Below, one piece after another: positions 7,986-17,936 of a stretch of 64,000 nt of DNA. The position numbers were made by a program, and so were the translations under genes. Below the pieces are notes generated by a model. That model did not search any database. It worked only from the letters and a program-made list of their open reading frames with translations, and had not been told where the DNA came from. Each line of letters begins with the position of its first letter. The stretch's first letter is position 1. Origin of the DNA: Histomonas meleagridis. Taxonomy: Eukaryota; Parabasalia; Tritrichomonadida; Dientamoebidae. The stretch spans positions 62,001 through 126,000 of the forward strand of contig WSYJ01000125.1 of assembly GCA_020186115.1 (NCBI GenBank), in the 5' to 3' direction.

Positions 7986-9140
7986 ATGAACCAAAAAACA
8001 TTTGATTGGAAAAAATTTATGCTATCATTAGAAGCAAATGTTTTTTCATTAAATAAAAGTAACATTAAACCTATTGTTAAAGAAACAATGGATTTGTTTT
8101 CAGAAATAGAAAATTTTCCTTATTCATTCAATCTTCTTCTCTGCAGATATATATATTCAGCATTTATAATTCGACAGGCTAACTCAATTTTATATCTTAC
8201 ATATTTGAAGTTAATCGAAAACTCAGAAGAAGAAATAAATATAAACAATCCAAAAATAATATCATGCTTCTGTAAGCTTCTTCTTGAATTAAAAACAAGA
8301 GAATCATATTATTTAATTGGAAAGATGATTGCACAAAAACTCATTATTGCACATTTTCAAAAGAACTTAACAAAACCTTATTTTTCACATTATAAAACAA
8401 AAGAAGAAATATTAAATATTTCTGATAAAGATATAAAAAAATTTGGAAAATATGTTGATACACTTTACCAACTTGATTTGAAATTTCATAAAAGTTACAT
8501 TAAAGAAGGAGTTAATCCAATGGCAATTGCAACATTTATTAGAAATGATGATGTTGATAAACTACAACAAATAGCATCACAAGCAAATTTTAATTTTAAT
8601 CAAAGAATTAAACCATGTATTTATGAAAAATCTTCGTTACTATTTAGTAATCCAACATTAATTAATTATTCAGCATATTTTGGATCAGTTCAATGTTTTA
8701 AATATTTGTTATTAAATGATGCAAAGCTTTACAAAACATTTCGTTATGCAATTGCAGGAGGAAATTTAGAAATTATTCATTTATGTGAACAAAATGATTC
8801 ATTTTTTGATTTAGTGAATGAGACAGCAATTGAATATCATCGAAATGATATTTTTCATTATTTTTATGAAATGAGAAAAAAATTTATAAATTTAACTGAT
8901 TTAGGAATTAAATGTATTCAGTCCAATAACTTAGAAATATTATTTTTTTTAGAAGATGAAGGTATGGAAATTTGTTCTTGATTTATCCGAAAGTTAGTAA
9001 AAACTGGAAATACAATGTTAATGAAATATTTTATTGAAAATAAATAAATTCCAGAATTTGATTTATGCAAATCTTTTCAATCAGGAAATCTTGAGTTTAT
9101 AAACTTTTATTATTTGAATGAAATGAATATCCATTTTTGA
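7986..9140 (+). pseudogene. Ankyrin/DUF3447-type protein, interrupted near its 3' end
   Basis: An intact 331-aa frame runs from the ATG at 7986 to a TGA at 8979-8981. The N-terminal half (FPYSFNLLLCRYIYSAFII, YYLIGKMIAQKLIIAHF) matches the all-helical N-terminal region typical of trichomonad DUF3447 ankyrin proteins. Ankyrin-like repeats follow (LINYSAYFGSVQCFKYLLLNDAK). Downstream, the same frame continues with ankyrin-like text (SGNLEFINFYYLNEMNIHF) broken by TGA, TAA and TGA to about 9140, so the original protein was longer. No frameshift is needed, only nonsense changes. It probably arose by decay of a member of a large multigene family. Confidence 0.65.
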
Positions 9141-9514
9141 TTTGAATTCATTTGGGTATGCAAATTCATTTTAAAAATAAAAAAAAGTAATTTCTCATAA
9201 AAAATAAAAATTTAATTGAAAAATGTATAAAACTGTATTGAAATAATGGTGGGCATTTATTCTTCTTTCAAGGTAAAAAGTCATTTATATTTCAAGTCGA
9301 AAAATTTAAATAATTATTTTACAAGTTAAAATTGATTTCAAACCAATCAACAACAATTCTGCAACGCTTAATGTGTGTATAAAAACATATTCCATTTAAA
9401 AAAATCACAAGACAATTTTTGAAAAATCATCTAATTTTAACATCAATTTATGAAGAGAAAAAAACACACTTCTTTGGAGTTTTTCGAAAAAATCTACTTA
9501 TTGTCAAATTACTT
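9141..9514. other. AT-rich intergenic region
   Basis: Nothing recognisable is seen between the decayed ankyrin gene and the minus-strand cysteine-rich gene (convergent ends). Confidence 0.5.
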
Positions 9515-9940
9515 TTAGTAAGTCCAAGAACTACTATCCATGTATCTGCATCCTACCTCACATGCTTCATATTGTTCTTCAGGATAACCAAGGTTAGTTG
9601 TATGCGCACGACACAAGGATTTGCAGTCTGATAAACTTCCATAGCGAGGTTTATATGAGCCGCAACCATATTCGCAATTATAGTATTCACTAGTATGCTC
9701 ATTTTTTTTGTCGTAATGTCTTCCGCAATAACGCTCGCAATCATTCCTAATAACAACATAGTCCCAATTTTTCTCAGGTTTGATGGTTTGTTTTGGCTTT
9801 GTTATAAATTTCACTTGCTTCTTACTTTGTACAAGACAGCCTGCCTTGCAAGCATGTTCTAATGATGTAGTGTTAAATTTTTCGCAAAACTTGAAGCATT
9901 TTTTGCTTGAGGCAACGAAGCACAGCAACAAAGAAAGCAT
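9515..9940 (-). CDS. Small secreted cysteine-rich protein with three twin-CX3C motifs
   Basis: The ATG at 9940 gives 141 aa starting MLSLLLCFVASSKKC, a short signal peptide. The mature part has a strict pattern of three units, each CX3C-Xn-CX3C: CFKFC-(11)-CKAGC, CERYC-(16)-CEYGC and CKSLC-(16)-CEVGC. Twin CX3C motifs form disulfide-stapled helical hairpins in small Tim chaperones with the same 11-16 residue spacing, but those have one motif and no signal peptide. Three in tandem on a secreted protein suggests a compact extracellular or lumenal disulfide protein. An upstream frame extension uses TTG only. AACGATA lies on the same strand about 50 nt upstream of the ATG, which supports expression. 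Function unknown. Confidence 0.7.
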   Translation of the reverse strand: MLSLLLCFVASSKKCFKFCEKFNTTSLEHACKAGCLVQSKKQVKFITKPKQTIKPEKNWDYVVIRNDCERYCGRHYDKKNEHTSEYYNCEYGCGSYKPRYGSLSDCKSLCRAHTTNLGYPEEQYEACEVGCRYMDSSSWTY

Positions 9941-9986
9941 TGATATCAAATTGACAAACCGCCCGATAAAGGGTTAATTGAATACT

Positions 9987-9993
9987 TATCGTT
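9987..9993 (-). promoter_or_regulatory. AACGATA (M3-like) upstream motif of the cysteine-rich gene
   Basis: The plus strand reads TATCGTT, that is AACGATA on the minus strand, about 47-53 nt upstream of the ATG at 9940. AACGATA is a described core-promoter-associated motif (M3) in Trichomonas. The assignment rests on word identity and position only. Confidence 0.45.
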
Positions 9994-11305
9994 GTCAGAT
10001 GACAGTTGTTTTGTTACGAAGCAACCGAAACGATCAAACAGTTAAATTTTCTATTCGCTTGGATAAATCTCAGTATTTCTTGATATTAAAATGAGAAAAA
10101 TTAGGGTATGTAACATCCAAAACATCGCAATTCCAAAAATATCAGTTTTAAGTTTCTAAATAATGATTCAAGAAATATTTAGGACACAGCTGCACGTGCT
10201 GATGTGAATTGCATGGCTGATAGGGAAATTGACCGGCAATTAAATAGTAAAGAATTGCTAGAAACTTTGCACAAAATGTATTATGTAAAAAAAACAAAAC
10301 AGAGCCTATTTTCAATGGAAATTGATTTATTGTGAAAAATCAAAATTTTATTGAAATTTAATAAAATATTAATATTCAGAAATTTTTATGCATATTCAAA
10401 TATATAGAGTTTTCAGGTAGGGACAAACCGTTGACATCATTTCTTCATTATTGAAAAACATATTAGAAAAATACTCGATATAATTCTTTGAGACAATATT
10501 TTTTTTTTGAATGCACTCTCATTAAACAAGGCATGTTCTAATGATGTACATGAGTTATTGAATGTATAGAAAAACAAGTACCCTATATCTCTTCTTCAAA
10601 CGATTTTACTTGTTAACATTTTTCAATTTGATATTCGATATATTATTAAAAGATAAATTTTCGATAAAATCTCTTTAAAAAAATTTCTATATCACAAAGA
10701 ATTGAACTCCGCTGAGAATTTTTATAATCAATATATATTTTTATGCCAAATGAACTTTTGATATATGAAACCATAAGTTCAGCATTTGTAACCTTTAATA
10801 TGAAAAAATAATAAAGAAATTGAAATAAAATTTCGATTTTCATTTTTTTCTGGTTGAACGAAAAGAAAGTAATTCACAAGGTTGCGGGGAAATGTCTCTT
10901 GTTAACTTCATCAATATGCTTAAATAAATGTTGAAGACAATTAAGTTAACTTTCATCTATGTGCACTCATTGAAATGTTGCACAACATATTGAAAATTCA
11001 ATGATCATGGTAATTCGAATTGAATAAATTATTTCACAAAGTGTATTCAAAAAAATGACGGTTGAAAAATGTCACACAAAAATGAACAGTATCTATCAAA
11101 TTTGAGATGGAGGAACGGACAAACAAGTTTGGTTATCCAGACGGCATACAAAATTAATTGATTTTTTTGAGAGAACCGTTGATAATTGTGCACAAAAGTC
11201 GTTAAATAACTTTCAGAATACCTCAAACCAACAATGCTCTTCATGTTTTTCCATTTACATAGAATTTAATTAAGTCACCGATACACAAGCCAAAGGCATC
11301 TTTCG
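9994..11305. other. 1.3-kb gene-poor AT-rich region
   Basis: No supported gene is seen. A minus-strand 65-aa frame at 10646-10843 begins like a signal peptide (MKIEILFQFLYYFFILKVTNA) but has no further support, and another at 11047-11244 is unremarkable. Poly-T runs are frequent. Confidence 0.45.
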
Positions 11306-11851
11306 CTAGTTCAACAAATTGCTTATTTGATAAAAATACAAAGGGTCAAGCATGCAATCATTCTTTGATTCGTCTTCATATCCTTTATCTGCCTTATTTT
11401 CCTTTGCTTTGAAACTTGTGGAATATTTTGTTACTAACCATCCACAAAAGCAAAAGTCTTCTACTGAATTAGCATCCAACCTCAATATTCTCATCTTTCG
11501 CATAATTGTATTCCATCGATTTTTGATATTATTAAATGATCTATTATGAAAATACTTGCAAAACAATGACCATTTTGGCCCCATCGTATTATATTTCTCA
11601 AATAATATATGATCTTCTTCAGGTGTCCAAGGAGAAATGTTCACGTTAGGGCTTAAATAGAAATTCCATCTTTCTCTGCATTGTCTGGGACTCCTAGTTT
11701 TAATTTTATCGGATATGAATTTCCAATTTCTGGTTCCATACTCTTGAACAAGTTTTATAAGAGCTTGATCTTCTTCATTGGTAAAAGTTTTCCTTTTTTT
11801 CTTATAGCTTGTATTTATGAAGTTAGGTGTGTAGTTGCTTAGATGTTCCAT
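11306..11851 (-). CDS. R2R3-type Myb DNA-binding protein
   Basis: The 181-aa protein has two Myb/SANT repeats. R2 (about residues 18-67) reads KRKTFTNEEDQALIKLVQEY with Trp at NWKFI and ERWNFYL. R3 (about 70-120) reads SPWTPEEDHILFEKYNTMG, KWSLFCKYF, NNIKNRWNTI. The regular tryptophans and the recognition-helix text SPRQCRERW and SFNNIKNRW are diagnostic. Trichomonads have many short R2R3 Mybs, some binding core-promoter motifs near initiators. The C-terminal 60 residues have no domain. The minus strand has a TCACTG initiator-like word about 20-25 nt upstream of the ATG. It is likely a nuclear transcription factor; targets unknown. Confidence 0.9.
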   Translation of the reverse strand: MEHLSNYTPNFINTSYKKKRKTFTNEEDQALIKLVQEYGTRNWKFISDKIKTRSPRQCRERWNFYLSPNVNISPWTPEEDHILFEKYNTMGPKWSLFCKYFHNRSFNNIKNRWNTIMRKMRILRLDANSVEDFCFCGWLVTKYSTSFKAKENKADKGYEDESKNDCMLDPLYFYQISNLLN

Positions 11852-12448
11852 TTTTCAAAATGGTTCTCACAGTGATCATTTTCATTCAATTTGACGGCGC
11901 TACTTGTGAGGGCTAGAAAATTTCAATGCGTCTTTGGTTGTAAAGTTCAGTTGGTGTGAACAATAAATTTTATAATTTGCGTTATTCTGATGCTAGTAAG
12001 GGATATTTTAATATTTTCCAAAACATGGAAATAATATGAGTATTTTGATAATATATTATGTTTAATTTGTCGAAACTTGTTTAATTCATAGGATATAAAT
12101 ATTTTTTTGATTTCAATCGATAATATATTTTGTAAAAAAAGCGTTCAGTCCTTTGAAAAAAATGGGAACAAATCGATCAGATTGCATTTAATTCCACGTT
12201 GTTCAAAAAGTTATATAAAAAAACGGTCAGTCTGTGAATGTCCCCAAAGCAGTAAAACAAAGCTAATATTTACCATTTTGTCTCTTTTCGTGATATCTAT
12301 GAATTTATAAAAGAATATTTATTGTCAAATATCACATGGAATTCATTTATAACTTGTTACACAATCCGTACAGAGCCAAACATCAAATTTATCACCGCCC
12401 GCCCCGGATATCTTTGTCAGCTTCAAAAAAGTGAAAATAATGAAAACT
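11852..12448. other. Intergenic region, nothing recognised
   Basis: AT-rich sequence between the Myb start and the end of the G-alpha gene. A GC-rich patch near 12396-12408 (CACCGCCCGCCCCGG) stands out from its surroundings but has no clear identity. Confidence 0.45.
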
Positions 12449-13599
12449 TTACTCGTAGTAATTTTGGCTGATATATTTGAACATTTGGAGTGTGTTATCA
12501 ATCACCTGCTGACTATCTAATGACACTTGCCTGTAAACAATAATTGGCCTTGACTCGGTAAGTGGTTTAGCCCTTTCCAAGAATTTATCGACAATATACT
12601 GTGCACATTTGTCAGGGTCGTGTGGATCTCCGATATACTCAGGAAACACCTTAGTGAAGCAATCCGTTTCCCTTATCTTTTCTGTGAATTCATCGAACTT
12701 ATTGCAGATGAGGAAAATTGGTGCTTCTCTAAACTCTTCTTTTTTGACAACTTGGGAGAAAACTTCAAGCGAATCATTGATGCGAACCATTTGGATGTCT
12801 TCGAACATTGGCTTGTCGAATTCGGCCAATGATACAAAATATATACATCCGCCAACTTCACTCATGATTTTTTCCCATTTGCTGCGTTCATTCTTTTGAC
12901 CACCAACGTCATATATATACGGATGATTGCTCCATCGAGATCAAATGTGATTGAATCAATTCCAATTGATCTGACACGAACTCGAAGGACATCATCATCA
13001 CTTGGAACGTAGTCTTCATCTTGGAGATCATCAATTTTGTCAAAGAAGTAACCGACGTTGTCTGGAATGATAGTTTCATCTTTATGTCTGTATGCCGTTT
13101 GTATTGATGGATCTTGCCATAGTTGTTGTAGAGATTCAGCAAGTTGAGGAGTAAAATCGCAAGCAAACGGATTTAATGCAAGAATATCTTGTGCTGCTTG
13201 TTCGAGATCTGGACTGATTTCCATCGAATTACGTTCTAACCAAATAAGAAGAAGTTGCATAGATTCAACGAGATTTCCTTTTATGGTTGGGATAAGGCTC
13301 TTTCTTTCATCATCCTCAATTCCAACATATTTAAGCTTTAATTGACGAGCATATGTTGTTTTACCCGTTTCTCCAGTTCCACAAAGAATCAATCCAAATG
13401 CTTCTATATCATTATCTTTGATTAGAATCGGCTGTTTTTCATTGTTTGTATTGGATGTTATTTCTTTAGGTTCCTCATTTTTTATTGGCTCTTCCTCCTT
13501 TGGCTGTATGTTTTGCTGTGCATGATCTTTTACTGATGTTTTGCAAGGTGGTAAAGGTGATATTTGTTCTGGTACAACCTTCGATTGGCCGCACCCCAT
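12449..13599 (-). CDS. Heterotrimeric G-protein alpha subunit, frameshifted at an AT repeat
   Basis: G-alpha couples receptors to effectors by GTP binding. MGCGQSK at 13599 provides Gly2/Cys3 for myristoylation and palmitoylation. The P-loop is GTGETGKTT; switch I is RVRSIGI; NKFDEF is the NKxD motif; a helical domain lies between. The first frame ends RIYMTLVVKRMN and a second begins IMSEVGGCIYFVSLAEFD. Removing two bases from the run at about 12905-12920 restores RIYDVGGQ, the essential switch II sequence, and joins the halves at normal length (about 380 aa). The break is therefore a 2-nt expansion of an (AT)n run: either recent inactivation or a sequencing error. The C-terminus ends SQNYYE. 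The TCAT guanine motif is not clear. Confidence 0.8.
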
Positions 13600-14018
13600 T
13601 TTTAAATCAACACGATATAAAATCGTTCAATTTTGCACAAAAAAGTTCCAAAGTTTGGGTAAAGAAGTGAATTCACATTTTTTTGTGAGATCTAATTGTT
13701 AGTACTATAGTAAGTAATAAACTATTTAAAAAGTTTTTGAAAACTTGGCCGAAATGTTTCAAAAACTTTTGGGGAATCGTTTTTTGCTACAGACAAACTT
13801 TGTCAATTTTGATAGCAAAAAATTTGTGAAAAATTTTTCCATCAAAATCTGACGTTTTGCTCCATCTATTTTTTATCTAACAAATTTAATTACAGCAAAA
13901 TGACATCTAAATTTAATGTTTTATTCGTCGACAGATTTTCGTAGGTACAATTTGATATTTGAAAATTACATTTTTCAAAAATGTATTATTGATCACTGAT
14001 TTATTTGTTCACCTAAAA
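13600..14018. other. Intergenic region upstream of G-alpha
   Basis: It contains a minus-strand initiator-like TTCACTTCTTT near 13662-13672, 60-70 nt upstream of the G-alpha ATG. Otherwise no gene is seen. Confidence 0.4.
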
Positions 14019-16300
14019 CTAAAGAGAATAAACAATATTATTTTCACATGCACAGTACAACTTATTATTTCTTGTATTATAACACATCGTTGTAATCTGT
14101 GACATCATTTCAATATCCGCGATTAATTTTAATGTTGGCAACTCGAATATCTTTAATTTATTTTGTTGATCGCCGACAGCCAACAAAGATTTCAAGTTAT
14201 TAATTTTCATTTCGCACCACGACAAATTTTTACCCATAATTTCCACCGTTGCCACTTTTTTGCCGTTTATATTAAATGTCGAAATTAAAGACGTTTTATC
14301 TTTGACACCTTCGTACGCCACTAGTATGCAAGGGTTTGTACTTATTTCAATTTTCAGTATATTCGAAGGTATTGAAATTGATCTAATGAAAGCTCCTTGT
14401 GACAATTCCGAAACAACAATAGTTTTCGATTTATCACAACTTACAATCATGTTCAATTGCAAATTTGCTTTCACGTCAATTATCGGTTCTGAATGTGGTG
14501 AAATTCGATATACAATTGAAGTTGGCACACCCAAATGCCATAAAAATGATTGAAGAATCTGTTGAAGAAGTAATCAAATGATAGTTATCAGGTTGGAAGA
14601 CTGCGATGTTGGATGAGAATTGGTTTTCCAAATAGATATGTTTTATCGAATTATTTTCGATTTGGAACAAATGGAAAGAAGAATCAGTGTTCGAAGAAGC
14701 GATTAATATGTTCGATCCCATTAAACAAGAGAATTTCTTTTCACTAAACTCTTCAATACTACCGATATAACGAGTTAAATCTTCTTCGATGTTATTATTG
14801 TTATTATTATTTGTTGTATTATTTGCGTTGTTATAATTGATCATTGTTAATAACCCTTTAATATTAATAAGTATTAAATTCGTTTGATCATTTCGCATAA
14901 ATATGTTACGGAATTGTGTCTTTAATATTTGCGTAAGTTTAACTTTCTCTCGTAAGTTATAAAAGTTATGAATTTGTACAACGTTTTGACGCTTTGGATG
15001 TGGCGAAGTAAATATTTGTTTTGGTGTAATACCGAAATGAAAAGCGTTTTGTTGACATTGTGATAACATTTCCGGGTCATTTAATACTGATTTAGTTATA
15101 CACGAAGCATAAGAGAATGGCGGAAAAGTATTATTTGCTTCGATGGCTGCTTTACCTTGTTGTTTATATCCGAATATTAAATCGATCCAACCATTTAAAT
15201 TGTTGTTAACATAATTTGATTCTAATGCGTTCTTATGTATTTCAATGAATTCATATGGCGTTTTAGCCCATTTCGGTAATATTACATCATTAATTATGTT
15301 GTCATTAATATCTTTACCTAAATCGAATCCATTCGAATTAATTAAGAATTCGGGTGTAGTAAAGAATTCTGGAATTAATTCTCGAAAGTCATTAACAACT
15401 GGTGATGATACACATTCCCAAACCTTTTGTATTGATGAAAATATTCGTTGTGAATTATCAAATTTATTATCTTGCATTTTGATATTAATTGTAGTAAATG
15501 GTTCTAAACGTAATAAATAATATGATACAAAATATGAAGTAGAATAATGTATACGATATAAATATGATTTCTTAGGATCTTCAAATGCTTCATTTGATAT
15601 TTTAATTAAGTTATTTAATCGTGTTTCATTAATTGCACCAATTGGTTTATTTAAGTCACGATAATTCTTTGGATCATTAATATCAATTGTTTCACTTGTA
15701 TAATCATTTAATATCCATGGGAATATTGGATATTGTGTTAAATCATTAAAACTTCGACCTGCAAATAAATTAACATATATTAAATATTCATAATTTGTTA
15801 TTATTCCATTTTGCCATTTTTCAGTTAATTTAAGCTCATTCCAAATAGTGGATATGTTTGAGCTTAATTGTAATACTTTAAGATTATTTAATTTCTTCTT
15901 TTGTAGAAATCGTAATACTTCTTTTCTTTTTTCATTACTTGGGAATACTATGAAATAACTTTTCCTTTTAATCAAAAAGAATTCTAATGCTTTTGGCAAA
16001 TGTAAATAATTCCGATGTAATACCATTGATAAAGATTTTAATGAAACTTGAATCGATTTAACATTATTTTCTTCTGTTCGACCTTCAAAGAATAATTCTT
16101 TATCATTAATATAGAATTTACCTTTATAAACATCATTTAATTTAATTAAATCACATTCACAAGAAAATGAATAACTTAATGATTCATAATAACTTTCATC
16201 TTCATCTTCATCTTCTTCAGCATTTAAATCATCATCTAATAATTGAAGTTCATCAATCGATTGCGTGCTAAGTACCCATTGTTGAAATTCTTCATCTGCA
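14019..16300 (-). pseudogene. BEACH-WD40 protein, 5'-truncated and frameshifted
   Basis: BEACH proteins are large scaffolds in membrane traffic. From about 16300 the minus frame is open without an ATG until 16026 and contains a PH-BEACH-like part (CECDLIKLNDVYKGKFYI). The BEACH domain follows: TNYEYLIYVNLFAGRSFNDL, TQYPIFPWIL, LNGWIDLIFGYKQQGKAAIE, NTFPPFSYA. WD40-type text comes next. At about 14541-14550 a frame break splits IIFMAFGCANFN from LGVPTSIVYR; one extra T in a T5 run restores IIFLWHLGVPTS. The stop at 14019 is a normal end. The long N-terminal scaffold expected of the family is missing, because homology ends where an ankyrin-unit array begins on the other strand near 16302. It is likely a truncated copy; the frameshift could be a sequencing error. 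Confidence 0.75.
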
Positions 16301-16301
16301 G

Positions 16302-17401
16302 TAATTACTTGTTGAATATAAAGGAGTTAATACTGAAGATAAAATTTATTTGTTTGATTTGAAACAGCACTTATTTTTGCATCTGAAAAAGGATATATAA
16401 ACATAGTTAAACTAATTCTTGAACAAGAAGGAATTAATGTTAATGCTAAAGGTTATTTTTCTTATATAAAATTCATATAAATAATTTCATATTTCATTAT
16501 TTCATTTGGATTTTATACTAAGAATTTTATACAGCGCTTATTGCTTCTTCAGAAAAAGGTAATACAGCAATAGTTAAATTACTTCTTGAACAAAAAGTAA
16601 TTGATACTAATACTAAGGATATTTATTTGTAATATTTGAAAATTAATTAAAAAATTTTGGATTTCAAAATATTATCTGGAAATCATTTAAAATATTTAAA
16701 ACAGCACTTATGATTGCATATGAAAAAGGTCACATCGAAATTGTTAAATTACTTCTTGAACAAGAAGGAATTGACATTAATCATTATAATTTTTATTTAT
16801 CTTATTTAACATTTATTTACAAAATTTAAAATTTAATTTGTTAAATCGGATTTTATTTCAACTCATTAAAACATCACTATATTACGCATCTTCAAAAGGT
16901 TACGTTGAAATTGTTCAATTCCTTCTTAAACATAAAGGAATTGAAGTCAATATGCAAAGCATTTACATGATTTATTTTTTGTTGGTTTTATAAATTTGTT
17001 TTTTGTTTCAATAATTTGTGATTTGTTTTCATCGTTTGAAATTTAATTTAACAATTCACTGTTTATTTTTAAAATTTTGGAATCGTTTATATAAGTTGAG
17101 GATTACTTTAATGTTTTTTAATTTATTCTTTTCGATTAGAATTTATTTTAATTATTTAAAACAGCACTTATGATTGCATCCTATAAGGGTTATGTAGAAA
17201 TTGTGAAACTGCTTCTCACGCATAAAGAAAATGATATTAATGCTCAAGATATTTCTTTGTTTTATATAGTATTTATTAAAATAAAATTGGTTTTGCTTTT
17301 AGAACTTGGAAATTATTTAATTTATTTAACACAGCATTTACACTTGCATCCAATGATGAAATTGCTCGTCTGTTAAATAAATATACAAAACAACGAAAAT
17401 A
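16302..17401 (+). CDS. 3' part of an ankyrin-repeat gene organised as intact 90-nt units separated by fixed-length spacers
   Basis: A partial unit (16302-16340, LLVEYKGVNTED) is followed by units at 16364-16450, 16531-16620, 16701-16790, 16871-16960 and 17161-17250. Each encodes one ankyrin repeat without a stop (for example TALMIAYEKGHIEIVKLLLE). A terminal unit from 17331 to the TAA at 17399-17401 ends LLNKYTKQRK, a normal C-terminus. Spacers are AT-rich with stops and measure 80, 80, 80, 200 and 80 nt, all 2 mod 3. Each has a TTGGA-like word exactly 20 nt before the next unit (16506, 16676, 16846, 17136, 17306). The spacers disrupt the frame, yet units stay intact and the spacers have diverged. 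No GTATGT donor or ACTAACACACAG acceptor is present. It is either a gene with noncanonical introns or the 3' end of a decayed tandem array. Confidence 0.6.
16451..17330 (+). repeat. Tandem ~170-bp repeat (90-nt ankyrin unit + 80-nt spacer)
   Basis: Spacers lie at 16451-16530, 16621-16700, 16791-16870, 16961-17160 and 17251-17330. They share a 5' ATTTATTT-like start, TTGGA (or CTGGA, TCGGA, TTAGA) at -25 to -21 and a TTTAAA-like end before ACAGCACTTATG. The 80-nt spacers align without gaps despite extensive substitution. Confidence 0.8.
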
Positions 17402-17936
17402 AAAATGGTTGTAAATCTTCATAAAATTCACAATAAATTTTAGTTTGAGTTGTTTTAAATAACTTTTTTTTTTGATATAAATAAGTTTCTCTTTACATGG
17501 CCTATGCAATTACTATACTTAATTAATAAAAAAAAAAATATCCTGTATAAGAAATTTGATAATAATTTTCAAAAATTAAATTTTGATGAAAACTCAAAAA
17601 TTATAAACTTATTGTGGTTAACAAGGGGATGGAAATACAATAAAAAGATTGTAAAGTTATCGCAAACAAAGAAAGACATTTTTGACAGTAATTTCTTGTT
17701 ATTCAATATTTTAACAGTTACTGTGAAAATCTTTTCAAAATCATGAGAAGAAAGAGATTAAGCTTAGAACATATTTGAAATGAAACATAGCTGAGGAATC
17801 ATGTTCTATTTTAAAAACTATTATTAATAATAGGTATTAGAAGGAAATGAAAAGCCATTCTCCAACGATAGAACCGAATGAATTAAAAATCATCGGATTT
17901 ATATTCAAAAATTGAAGTGCTTTTAAACAAGTGCAG
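17402..17936. other. Intergenic region upstream of the armadillo-like gene
   Basis: An 80-aa open frame (17504-17746) has no recognisable features. The useful signal is AACGATA at 17864-17870, described separately. Confidence 0.45.
17864..17870 (+). promoter_or_regulatory. AACGATA (M3-like) upstream motif
   Basis: An exact AACGATA word sits 66-72 nt upstream of the ATG at 17937, on the coding strand, as for the cysteine-rich gene and Hsp70 genes in this window. Confidence 0.45.

Noticed and set aside
7986-9140. In-frame TGA and TAA stops read as sense codons (alternative genetic code)
   Set aside because: All conserved genes in the window use TAA, TAG or TGA as normal stops and none has internal in-frame stops; the tRNA-Gln found has anticodon UUG, which reads CAA only.
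9515-9940. Cysteine-rich protein as a small Tim chaperone
   Set aside because: It has a signal peptide and three twin-CX3C units rather than one, and is not in a mitochondrial-type context.
9848-10550. Shared 18-mer GCATGTTCTAATGATGTA (near 9852 and 10532) as a gene duplicate
   Set aside because: Flanking sequence does not align on either side, so it is most likely chance or a tiny fragment.
10646-10843. 65-aa minus-strand frame with a signal-like start
   Set aside because: Only the hydrophobic start is suggestive; no homology or promoter motif supports it.
16451-17330. Ankyrin spacers as canonical Trichomonas introns
   Set aside because: No GTATGT donor and no ACTAACACACAG acceptor; only the last spacer ends in a loosely similar TTTAACACAG, and one junction (ACATCA) lacks AG. 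Kept only as noncanonical or unknown elements.
17504-17746. 80-aa open frame
   Set aside because: AT-rich, no domain, no signal peptide, no promoter motif placed for it.
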